Below, in pieces: positions 42,346 through 50,113 of a stretch of DNA of 64,000 nucleotides. This stretch comes from Pseudomonadota bacterium (GTDB lineage Bacteria; Myxococcota_A; Polyangia; Polyangiales; Polyangiaceae): NCBI GenBank assembly GCA_023423895.1, contig JAFAER010000050.1, forward strand, positions 10,939-74,938. Reading direction: 5' to 3'. The notes below the pieces were generated by a model, which worked only from the letters and a program-made list of their open reading frames with translations, was not told where the DNA came from and searched no databases. The position numbers were made by a program, and so were the translations under genes. Every line of letters begins with the position of its first letter. Positions within the stretch are counted from its first letter, which is position 1.

Positions 42346-43005
42346 ATGGACGCTCGCGCTCGTCTCGGCTTCGTCGCGGTCATCGGCGCGCTCGCCCTCG
42401 CGATGGGCGCGTGTGCCGACGAAGGGCATCCGCCGGTCACGACGGAGCTCGGCGATGCTCCAGGCCTTGGCGCCGGCGCCGTGGGCAGCGCCCCGCCCGC
42501 ACCACAGCTCCCCGGCCGTTCCGGAGCCGACTCGAGCGCCACGGCCGACCCGGGCGGAGCAGCCGGTGCCGGGACGGCTGCGGACGGAGCCGCCGCACCC
42601 GGTGCAGCGCCTGCCCCGACGCCGGTGGGTGGAGGCGGTTACGGCATCGGTGGTGGCTCCGGCGTGGGGACCGGACGAGGAAGCGGCGAAGGGATCGCCG
42701 GCGGCGCCGGGCTCGGCGCCGGAGGGATCGGCGGCGGCACCGGCAACATCCCCGGCACGCCACCGGGCGGCCTGTCGGGGATCGGCGGGACGGACGTCGG
42801 CACCGGCCGCGACGTCGCTGGAACTCCCGGCGGCGCGGGACTCGGCGCGTCGGGCAGCGGTGGTCGTGACTTCGGCACCGGTGGCCCCTCCGGAGAAGGG
42901 GCACGTTCCGCAGCGCCGACACCGCCCGGCTCGATCCCGAACAGGACCAGCCCCGATCGCGAGAGCACCGCGCCGGGCGGACGCATCGAGGTCGAGCTGT
43001 TCTAA
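42346..43005 (+). CDS. Gly-rich lipoprotein
   Basis: A 219-residue protein with lipobox MGAC (Cys near residue 23) behind CTGGAGG. The remainder is low-complexity: Gly/Ala/Pro/Ser/Thr with repeats like GTGRGSGEGI, GGAGLGAGGIGGG and TGRDVAGTPGG, ending in GRIEVELF. It has no fold that I can identify and is likely an extended surface protein. Confidence 0.68.
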   Translation: MDARARLGFVAVIGALALAMGACADEGHPPVTTELGDAPGLGAGAVGSAPPAPQLPGRSGADSSATADPGGAAGAGTAADGAAAPGAAPAPTPVGGGGYGIGGGSGVGTGRGSGEGIAGGAGLGAGGIGGGTGNIPGTPPGGLSGIGGTDVGTGRDVAGTPGGAGLGASGSGGRDFGTGGPSGEGARSAAPTPPGSIPNRTSPDRESTAPGGRIEVELF

Positions 43006-43020
43006 CTCAGAGCTCGCGCA

Positions 43021-44016
43021 TCACTGCGGGAGCGGTCGCTCTGCGACGAAGAGCTGCTGTCCGCCCGGTCCGCCGTGGCGCGAGAAGTAGATCCGGCAGT
43101 TGTCCGGCGACAGGGAGCCCGCCTGTTCGCTGACTTCCGTGTTCAGCTCGGTGAGCGGCGTGGCCGGGCCGAACGCGGCGGTCTGATTGCTACGCGTCGC
43201 GATGTAGAGGTCTTGTCCGCCCTTGCCGCCGTCGCGCGTGGAGCTGAAGACGATCGTCGTTCCGTCGGCCGAGAGGAACGGCAGGAAGTCGTCCTGCGGT
43301 GAGCTCACCTCCGCGACGACGGTCGCCGGTCCGAACGTGCCGCTCTCGAGCTTCGATCGGAAGATGTCGTAGGTGCCGTCGCGGTCGGAGACGAACCAGA
43401 GCTCCTCTGTTGCTGCGTGGAAGAAGCCCTGACCTTCGTACGCGGGCGTGGAGATGCCGGGCGCAGGAGCGGGTGCGCCGAACTCCGCGTTCGGATCCGA
43501 TCGCTTCGCCCACCACACGTCGTTCGATCCGTCGCGACCGGAGTGGAAGACCAGCGTGAGCCCATCGGACGAGACGGTCGGATCGTTGTCGTTCGACGCG
43601 CTGTTGATCCCGGGCACCTGCTCCGCTGGACCGAACGGCATCTCACGCGCCGCGCGCGTCGCGCGGAAGATCGCGGACGTCTGGCCGTCGGAGCCAGTGA
43701 AGAAGACGACGCGCTCGTCCGGCGTGAGATGGGGAGACGACGCGTGCACGTTCGGATCGATCCCGACCACGAGCGAGGCGGGGCCGAACGGCGCGGCGCT
43801 CGAGCACTTCACCGTCGCCGGCGCTCCGCTGTCCGAGGTCGCCGTCGGACTCGGCGATGTGCTGCTCTCCCCGGCGTCGCTTTCGCGCGCGGGACGCGCC
43901 GGCCGGTCGCAGCCCGTACACGGCAGATCGCCGTTCGGATCCGGGTACGAGCACGCAACGGCGCCCACACTCGCGATCAGCGCCACGCCGCCGATCATGA
44001 GCTGCTTCGCCCGCAT
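43021..44016 (-). CDS. WD40-like (PD40/TolB-type) beta-propeller lipoprotein
   Basis: A 331-residue lipoprotein (lipobox GAVAC, Cys near residue 22) with a short linker and six propeller blades. Each blade carries the PD40 pattern (SPHLTPDERVVFFTGSDG, DPTVSSDGLTLVFHSGRDG, EELWFVSDRDGTYDIFRSKL, LPFLSADGTTIVFSSTRDGG). TolB-type propellers bind proteins or peptides in the periplasm. ATG 44016 has GAAGG upstream; GTG 44037 would be longer. It converges with the Gly-rich lipoprotein gene, 15 bases apart. Confidence 0.85.
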   Translation of the reverse strand: MRAKQLMIGGVALIASVGAVACSYPDPNGDLPCTGCDRPARPARESDAGESSTSPSPTATSDSGAPATVKCSSAAPFGPASLVVGIDPNVHASSPHLTPDERVVFFTGSDGQTSAIFRATRAAREMPFGPAEQVPGINSASNDNDPTVSSDGLTLVFHSGRDGSNDVWWAKRSDPNAEFGAPAPAPGISTPAYEGQGFFHAATEELWFVSDRDGTYDIFRSKLESGTFGPATVVAEVSSPQDDFLPFLSADGTTIVFSSTRDGGKGGQDLYIATRSNQTAAFGPATPLTELNTEVSEQAGSLSPDNCRIYFSRHGGPGGQQLFVAERPLPQ

Positions 44017-44106
44017 CGAGCCAGAGCCATCCTTCACGGCCCTATCAGTGTCGCACCACTTCCGCCCGCAGGCGAGCGTTCCGGACGACGCCCGATCACG
44101 CGTGGA

Positions 44107-44988
44107 TCAAGCCGGCCCGAACCCGACGCTGAACCCCATCGAATACCGTGCGTTGATCTCGCTGCGAGGCTGGAGTCGCACCACCCCCGCGAGATCGCGG
44201 TAGAGGAAGGCGTCGAGCCCGAACGGCCCGAAATAGCCGGCCGCGTGTAGCGCCCGTGCGACGAGACCGGCCTCGCCTGCAAGCGCATCGGCGATCGCGC
44301 GCTCGACGTCGGTCGCCACGGTCGTCGCGACCCACTGCCCGTGCGCATCGCATGTTTGCTCGACAATCCGGCCGAGCTCGAAGGCGCCGTCCTGTGCCAG
44401 CATGCCGTGGATCGCGAGCTCTCGAACGATGGCCACGTCCGGCTCGATCATCACGCCGCCCTCGGCGTCGATCGCCGAGCGGAGGAAGCTCCGGTCCGCC
44501 GCGCTCGTCGCGCCGGCCGCGCCCGCCGCGATCGGACGTTGCCCTCGCCCGGCCATCGAGAACGCACGCTTCACACGCCACTGTGTCGCCACGCCAGGGA
44601 GCGACGCAAGGACGGAAAGCGCAGCGTCGACATCGCGAACGAACACGGCACCGGGCAGGCTCGAGCCGAGCGCAGCGCAGAAACCGCGACCGTTCACCTC
44701 CCGAAGCACGGCGTGCGGTGGATGAGGAGCCGGTCGGGCGCCCGCACGAACCAGGAGCGCCACGGCGCGCGTCGTCGGACAGAACGCGCGGCCCACGAGG
44801 CCCGCAGCGCTAGCAGGCGGAGATGCCTCGTCGACGAGCACGTCGCCCGGCGCGAGGAGCGAGGCGGCCAGCTTCGCGACGTGCGGTGCCATCGCGGCGC
44901 GGACGGCGTTCGTCGGCGCGTACCGCGGCCCCGCCGCGAGCTCGAGATCCGCGTCGAGGTTCAGGACCCACGCTGTTCGGGCTGCCAT
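44107..44988 (-). CDS. ATP-grasp-like protein
   Basis: A 293-residue protein that overlaps the end of the ferritin-like gene by 28 bases. It starts MAARTAWVLNLDADLELA at ATG 44988. RVKRAFSMAGRGQRPIA, GGVMIEPDVAIVRELAIHG and the late RLQPRSEINARYSMGFSVGF resemble ATP-grasp ligases, where a Glu-Ile-Asn-Ala-Arg-like pattern near the end is common. If so it ligates an acid to an amine in an ATP-dependent way. The family assignment is tentative. Coupling to a DUF455 ferritin-like protein suggests that the two modify or protect a common substrate. Confidence 0.65.
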   Translation of the reverse strand: MAARTAWVLNLDADLELAAGPRYAPTNAVRAAMAPHVAKLAASLLAPGDVLVDEASPPASAAGLVGRAFCPTTRAVALLVRAGARPAPHPPHAVLREVNGRGFCAALGSSLPGAVFVRDVDAALSVLASLPGVATQWRVKRAFSMAGRGQRPIAAGAAGATSAADRSFLRSAIDAEGGVMIEPDVAIVRELAIHGMLAQDGAFELGRIVEQTCDAHGQWVATTVATDVERAIADALAGEAGLVARALHAAGYFGPFGLDAFLYRDLAGVVRLQPRSEINARYSMGFSVGFGPA

Positions 44989-45764
44989 GCGTCGAGCTCG
45001 TCGATGAAACGGTCCGGCTGTCCTGCGCGCAGTCGCGCGTCGCGTCGCACCGGACGGCCCCGCATCAACAGCGGCGTGAGCGGCTCCGGCAGCGCACGCA
45101 TCCACGTCTGGAACTCGAGCCCGCCGGTGAAATGGGCGAACCAGCGGACGCCGAAACGCACGTGCGCGATCTCCTCGAGACCAACCAGCTCCTGCACCCG
45201 TGCGCCGTCCTCGTCCCCCGCCTCGCGGAACCGCGTCGCGAAGGTGCTCGTGTGCTCGAGGTTCGCGCTCTCGAGCCCGAGCCCCATCACCGCGACGAAC
45301 GAGGCAGGGTCGCGGCACGTGGGTACACGCGTCCAGAACCAGTCACGAACGGGGAACTCGCCGACGCGGTGGCCGAGCCGCTCGATGTGCGTCGCGTACA
45401 TCCGCATGTGCCGCGCTTCGTCGAGCGCGATCCGGATCAGCCCCTCGCGGAACTCGAGCGGGGCGTCCGGGAACGCGAGGAGCGCCCACGCCATCAGCTC
45501 CGCGGCCTGGAGCTCGTGATGGAGGAAGGTGTGGAGCGCGCGCGCGCGTCCCGACGGAGCGCGAAGCCCGCGCGTCTTGTCGGCACGGTCGGTGACATGA
45601 AGCTCGGGCGGACGACCAGGCGCGCCGATGCGACGCGCGGGAGGCTGCTCCTCCCAGCGTCGTGGCGACGGCGGCGGCTCGGGAGCGAGCTTGTGCTCGA
45701 GGCTCGTCGACGTGACGTAGTCCCACGCCCACCGCTCGACCGTTCCTGCCTCCGGAGCATCCAT
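44961..45764 (-). CDS. DUF455 ferritin-like protein
   Basis: A 267-residue protein. ATG 45764 is preceded by AGGTCAGGG. Residues about 85-235 match the DUF455 ferritin-like fold: HTFLHHELQAAELMAWALLAFPDAP, RIALDEARHMRMYATHIERLG, and LESANLEHT...LVGLEEIAHVRFG. These provide the Glu and His residues of a di-metal (iron) site. Family members are thought to be di-iron oxygenases or oxidases, some on tRNA or small molecules. It overlaps the ATP-grasp-like gene by 28 bases and should be made together with it. Confidence 0.86.
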   Translation of the reverse strand: MDAPEAGTVERWAWDYVTSTSLEHKLAPEPPPSPRRWEEQPPARRIGAPGRPPELHVTDRADKTRGLRAPSGRARALHTFLHHELQAAELMAWALLAFPDAPLEFREGLIRIALDEARHMRMYATHIERLGHRVGEFPVRDWFWTRVPTCRDPASFVAVMGLGLESANLEHTSTFATRFREAGDEDGARVQELVGLEEIAHVRFGVRWFAHFTGGLEFQTWMRALPEPLTPLLMRGRPVRRDARLRAGQPDRFIDELDAWQPEQRGS

Positions 45765-45853
45765 CCCTGACCTGCCGGGGAGATACGTCCGCTGCTCGAT
45801 GGCAGCAAGCACGGCGCTCCGCCCGCCGTTTCCGCCGCTTCGTCAGGGCCCGC

Positions 45854-46501
45854 CTATCTGAGCTTCGCGTCGCACAGCGCGACGCACATCCGATCGCCCT
45901 GCGACTTGCACACGGTCTTGAGCAGGCGGATCTCCTCCTTCGACGCCTTGCCGTCGAGCACCTTCGGCTCGAGGATCTCGCGTGCCTCCTTCAGCCGGTT
46001 CTTCAGGAGGTGGTCTCTTGCGCGCGCCGCGTCGGAGTCCGGCTCCTTGTGCTCGCCGCTCGGGATTTGCGGCTTCGGTGCGCCTCCGTCGAACGTGAGC
46101 TTCTTCCCGAGGCGCCTGCTGCATTCGTCGACGCAGGCCTGATCGCTCTGCTGATGGCAGATGTGCGCGAGGAGCTCGACCTCCGCCTTGGTGCCGTCGG
46201 ATCCGAGCGCCTTCTTCTCGAGCACGAGGCGCGCGAGCCAGTACTGGCCGCCCTCTTCGTAGGCTCGGGCCTGCTCGTACGGTGAGTTGCCGTCGATGCT
46301 GCCGGAATCGGCGAAGCTCGAGACCGGCGTCCCGCTGAACGCGACGGGCGGAACCGTCCCCGTCTCCGCGACGACGGGGGCAGGCGGCTCGTCCGGCGGA
46401 GGTGCGGGCTTCTTCGTGCTGCACGCTTCGGGCAACGCGACGAAGGCGAGCACGGAGAGCAGCGGCGGCGCCGCCAGGACCTTTCGCCACGCGCGGATCA
46501 C
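45854..46501 (-). CDS. Cys-containing helical lipoprotein
   Basis: A 215-residue lipoprotein with lipobox PEAC (Cys near residue 27). The mature part has a Pro-rich linker and two similar helical blocks, each with two Cys (AHICHQQSDQACVDECSRRL and KTVCKSQGDRMCVALCDAKL), suggesting an internal duplication. The start is GTG 46501, which overlaps the TGA of the metallophosphoesterase gene (GTGA), so it is coupled to it. Its role is unknown. Confidence 0.72.
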   Translation of the reverse strand: MIRAWRKVLAAPPLLSVLAFVALPEACSTKKPAPPPDEPPAPVVAETGTVPPVAFSGTPVSSFADSGSIDGNSPYEQARAYEEGGQYWLARLVLEKKALGSDGTKAEVELLAHICHQQSDQACVDECSRRLGKKLTFDGGAPKPQIPSGEHKEPDSDAARARDHLLKNRLKEAREILEPKVLDGKASKEEIRLLKTVCKSQGDRMCVALCDAKLR

Positions 46502-48072
46502 GGCTTCTTGATCCAGATCTCGACGTTCTTGTCGTTGGCGGCGGCCTCGTCCTTCGGCAGCCAGCCCGACGTGAAATCGACAACGCCACGGCGCCGGCCC
46601 TCGAGCGCGATCGGGTCACCGTCGACGGCGAAGTCGACGGCGGTCGCGCGCAGCATCACCCAGCCGTTGTCCTGATCGAAGATCTCGACGACGCGGAACT
46701 GATGCGGGTAGTCGGCGATCGCGCTCGTCATCACTTCCCAGTACGGGTGGCCGCTCGCGGGCTTCACCGCAGCAACGCGATGGCGATGCGAGTGACCGAC
46801 CATGCTGAACAGGACGTTGTCGTACGTGCCGACGAACGTCGTCCATTGCTCCGTCGTCAACGCATCGGCGGCCTTCTCGCCGCCGAGGCCGGTACCGTCG
46901 CCGAGGCTCGTGGCGGAGTGGTGGGACGACAGGATGACCCACTTCTGCTCGGCCTTCGCTTGATCGAGCAGCGGCTTGATGATCGCGTCCACCTGGCTCT
47001 GCTTGATGACGCCCTCGGAGCCGCCGTTCTCGTGGGCGGTGTCGAGGACGAGGACGCGGAGCGGCGTGCCTTCCACGTCGAACGTGTACGTCGCGTTGCC
47101 GCTGGCCTTCTCGGCAGCGCCGATTCCGTGACCGTCGGCGTGCTCGCCCACCTTCGTGAGGAGCGCCGTCCGCGTGAGCAGCGCCCGCCGCGGATCGGCG
47201 ATCACGAAGTCGCCACGCTCGACGGCTCCCGCGAGCCCGTCGTCGTAGCGACGCGTTCCCCCGTTCGCTTCCACGCTCAGCGCCTTGGCGTGGTAGTTCT
47301 CATCGGTCTTCAGGTTGCCCTGGACGAGCACGTCGTGGTTCCCCGTGACCCACTTCCACGGCATCCGCAGCCCCTCGGCCTTGAACGGATCTTTGCCGTC
47401 GTTGTCCGGCCCGTCGACGAGATCGTCGTCATCGCCGGAGTCGCACTCGACGTCGTCGGCGCCGGAGAGGATGCCGAGCACCCAGTCGACCTCGTTCGTC
47501 TGCGCGCTGTCGGCGTTGTCGCCACCCATGAGCGTGAACGCGATGGGGTCCTTCGCGTGCAGAGCATTGATCGTGCGCACCGACGCGTTCGCCATGTGAC
47601 AGAGGTACGCATCCTGCGGACGGAGCGCCGACGACGTCGCGCCCGACCCGTCGAACGCCCCGAGCCGCGTCGGCGATTCGTCATCCGCGAGCTGCAGATC
47701 GGCGAGGTGCGCGAAGCGGACCAGGCGCTTCGCGTTCGGTCCGGGCGCCGGGGGCGCGCTGTCGTCGATGACGCGCGTCACGTACACATCTCCGGCGGCT
47801 GTGTCGACCTCGCCGAAGCCCCGCGCCAGGTAGTCCACGAGCGGCTCGGGGAGCGCAGGGTTCGGCCCCGTCTCGGCGCTCTGACGCGGCGTCTTCGGGA
47901 CGAACGTGCGATCGACCGTCGTCAGCGCATCGGCGAGCGAGGCGTAGACGGTCGGCGCGTGACGACTCTTGCCGGTGGTGATGCCGCTCACCGCCTCGTC
48001 GGAGTCGGAGCACGCCATCACGGCGAGCAGCAAACACGAACCCAAAGAGAGGCGCCGAAGCATGGGCGCCAT
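46498..48072 (-). CDS. Metallophosphoesterase lipoprotein
   Basis: A 524-residue lipoprotein (lipobox VMAC, Cys near residue 21). The calcineurin-like metal site is complete: HLADLQLAD, GGDNAD, TGNHDV, SSHHSAT and GHSHRHR. Members hydrolyse phosphoester bonds; this copy is external and resembles the PPA1498-type group. It has an Asp-rich insert (DSGDDDDLVDGPDNDGKD) that may hold calcium. The start at 48072 lies only 14 bases from the divergent esterase start, so the promoters must overlap one another or the coding regions. It is coupled to the Cys-containing lipoprotein downstream. Confidence 0.87.
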   Translation of the reverse strand: MAPMLRRLSLGSCLLLAVMACSDSDEAVSGITTGKSRHAPTVYASLADALTTVDRTFVPKTPRQSAETGPNPALPEPLVDYLARGFGEVDTAAGDVYVTRVIDDSAPPAPGPNAKRLVRFAHLADLQLADDESPTRLGAFDGSGATSSALRPQDAYLCHMANASVRTINALHAKDPIAFTLMGGDNADSAQTNEVDWVLGILSGADDVECDSGDDDDLVDGPDNDGKDPFKAEGLRMPWKWVTGNHDVLVQGNLKTDENYHAKALSVEANGGTRRYDDGLAGAVERGDFVIADPRRALLTRTALLTKVGEHADGHGIGAAEKASGNATYTFDVEGTPLRVLVLDTAHENGGSEGVIKQSQVDAIIKPLLDQAKAEQKWVILSSHHSATSLGDGTGLGGEKAADALTTEQWTTFVGTYDNVLFSMVGHSHRHRVAAVKPASGHPYWEVMTSAIADYPHQFRVVEIFDQDNGWVMLRATAVDFAVDGDPIALEGRRRGVVDFTSGWLPKDEAAANDKNVEIWIKKP

Positions 48073-48086
48073 TGTACCATTCGCGG

Positions 48087-48833
48087 ATGCTCACGCGGCG
48101 CGACATGCTCCTCGGTTTCGGCGCGGCGGGGATCACCGGAGGTCTCGGCGCAGCGTGCTCGCGGACGAGATCGAATGCGCCGCCGCCATGGCCCCGGACG
48201 GCCACGTACGACGGCGTCGAGATGATCGAGCTTTTTCCGAACGGTGCCGACGAGTCCTCGCCGCTCGTCATCGCGGTCCACGGCATGGGCGATCGACCGG
48301 ACCGGTGGGTCGACGACTGGCGGACCTTCCCCGCGCGTGTCCACATCGCGCTGCCGCGTGCATTCGATCCGCACGGCGGCGGCTTCTCCTGGTTCCAGTT
48401 CAAGGACGGCATGACCGACGAGCAGTTCGGGGCCGAGGTCGGTGCAGCAGAGGCGCGGCTGTGGAAAGGCGTCGCGAAGCTCGCCGGGACCCGGCATGTG
48501 ATCGTGACCGGGTTCTCCCAGGGCGGCATCCTCTCCTTCGCGATGGCCGCTCGCCATCCCAACGAGGTACTGCGCGCGTTCCCCGTAGCGGGCTCGTGCC
48601 CTGGCCCGATCCTTCCGCAGAACAAGGCGCGCGCCGCGCCGCTCCTCGCGTTCCACGGCACCGCCGACCGCGTGCTCGACGTGAAGTGGGGACGTGAAGC
48701 CGTCAACGCCTTCAAGGAGCAAGGCAACGACGCCGAGCTCCGCGAATACGAAGGCGTCGGCCACACGATCACGCGACAGATGCACACGGACCTGTGGGAG
48801 GCGATCACGAAGGCGCTGCCGCCGCAGAGCTGA
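48087..48833 (+). CDS. Exported phospholipase/carboxylesterase-type alpha/beta hydrolase
   Basis: A 248-residue protein. A twin-arginine start (TRRDMLLGF) and lipobox GAAC point to Tat export as a lipoprotein. The hydrolase core has VIAVHGMGDRPDRW, the nucleophile elbow GFSQGG, Asp in HGTADRVLDVKWG and His in GVGHTI. This set fits carboxylesterases related to YpfH/acyl-protein thioesterase. ATG 48087 was chosen. It is divergent from the metallophosphoesterase gene at 14 bases. Confidence 0.86.
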   Translation: MLTRRDMLLGFGAAGITGGLGAACSRTRSNAPPPWPRTATYDGVEMIELFPNGADESSPLVIAVHGMGDRPDRWVDDWRTFPARVHIALPRAFDPHGGGFSWFQFKDGMTDEQFGAEVGAAEARLWKGVAKLAGTRHVIVTGFSQGGILSFAMAARHPNEVLRAFPVAGSCPGPILPQNKARAAPLLAFHGTADRVLDVKWGREAVNAFKEQGNDAELREYEGVGHTITRQMHTDLWEAITKALPPQS

Positions 48834-48934
48834 ACGACGACGACGAGCCGTCCAGTCGACGCAGGTGCGCTCGCGTCAGGACGTGTCAGGCTCGCTCATT
48901 TGTCCACGCGCGCGTCCAGGCGCACGACGAACGC

Positions 48935-50113
48935 ATGGGTCTTCCTTCCAGGCGCCTGCTCGCGGGCGTCTACATCGCGTGCGGCCTCCTCGCGGGGTCG
49001 GTCTCCTTTGCGCTCGGCCAGTCGAAGAACCTCGAGGTGTTCCGCCATGCCTCGCGCGCGCTCCTCGCAGGGCGCGACCTCTACGACGGCAGCTCGGTCG
49101 ACTGGTTCAAGTACAGCCCGACGTTCGCGCTGCTCTTCCTGCCCTTTGCCGTCATGCCCGCCTGGCTCGCCGCGCCGTTGTGGGGCGCACTGAACTTCGG
49201 CGCATCGTTCATCGGGATCGACGCGGCCTCGCGCGCGGGCGCCGCGCCTCACGCGCTCGAGACGTCCACGCGTTCGCGCGTCACGCTCCTCGCGGCGCTC
49301 CCGGGGATCCTCCTCGCGACCGACGGCGATCAGGCGAACCTCCTCGTCGCCGGGACGATGCTCCTCGCGTTCGCGGCGTTCGAGCGAAACCATCTCACGC
49401 GCGGCGCATCGGCGGTGGCGCTCGGCGCTCTCGTGAAGGTCTTTCCGATCGCCGCCTCTCTGTTCGCGCTCCTGCACCGAGATCGCGAGCGAAGCGTGCT
49501 CCGAGTCCTGCTCGTGCTGGTTCTCGGCGGAGCTCTCCCCGTTGTCGTGCTCGGCAGCGGGCAGCTCGGCGAAGAGTACCGCTCCTGGCTCGCGCTGCTG
49601 CGCACTGACCACGCCACACGCGGATGGTCGCTCGTCACCGTCGTTCGCGATCTCGGCGGTACCACGCTTCACGTCCAGCTCTTCGCATGCGTGATGCTCC
49701 TCGTGCCCGTGCTCGCCTCGCTCGTCGCCCCGACGAACGCCCGCTTTCGTCGCGCGTTCGCGGCTTCGATGCTCGTGCTGATCGTCCTGTCGAATCACCG
49801 GTCGGAGTACACGTCCTTCGTCCTGTCCGCGATCGGCGTCGCGCTCTGGTTTGCGGACGGCCCCGCAACGACGCCTCGGATCGCGCTGCTCGTGCTGGCG
49901 TCGCTCGCGCACGGCCCCTTCTTCGTTCGTGACGATCCGGCGCTCGGTGGCCCGCTCGCCTTCCTCGCGGCCCACCGCCTCTTCCACCCGCTCCGGCTCG
50001 TGCCGCTCGTCGTCGTCTGGCTGCTCCTCCAGCGCTCGCTCGCATCGTTCGTCGGGGAGAGAATCGCTCAGCGCGCCGCGGGACGACTCTCTCGGGAGAA
50101 CGCGGCCGAATGA
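48935..50113 (+). CDS. GT87/DUF2029-like integral membrane glycosyltransferase
   Basis: A 392-residue polytopic membrane protein with about ten transmembrane helices. Marks of the GT87 (DUF2029) family: an early Asp-containing loop (GRDLYDGSSVDWFKYSPTFALLFLPFAVMP), then GDQANLLVAGTMLLAFAAFER and ALVKVFPIAASLFAL. Such enzymes move mannose or other sugars from a lipid carrier onto an outer glycolipid. ATG 48935 was chosen. Its last four bases overlap the MMPL gene start (ATGA), suggesting that its product is exported by, or made with, the transporter. Confidence 0.82.
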   Translation: MGLPSRRLLAGVYIACGLLAGSVSFALGQSKNLEVFRHASRALLAGRDLYDGSSVDWFKYSPTFALLFLPFAVMPAWLAAPLWGALNFGASFIGIDAASRAGAAPHALETSTRSRVTLLAALPGILLATDGDQANLLVAGTMLLAFAAFERNHLTRGASAVALGALVKVFPIAASLFALLHRDRERSVLRVLLVLVLGGALPVVVLGSGQLGEEYRSWLALLRTDHATRGWSLVTVVRDLGGTTLHVQLFACVMLLVPVLASLVAPTNARFRRAFAASMLVLIVLSNHRSEYTSFVLSAIGVALWFADGPATTPRIALLVLASLAHGPFFVRDDPALGGPLAFLAAHRLFHPLRLVPLVVVWLLLQRSLASFVGERIAQRAAGRLSRENAAE

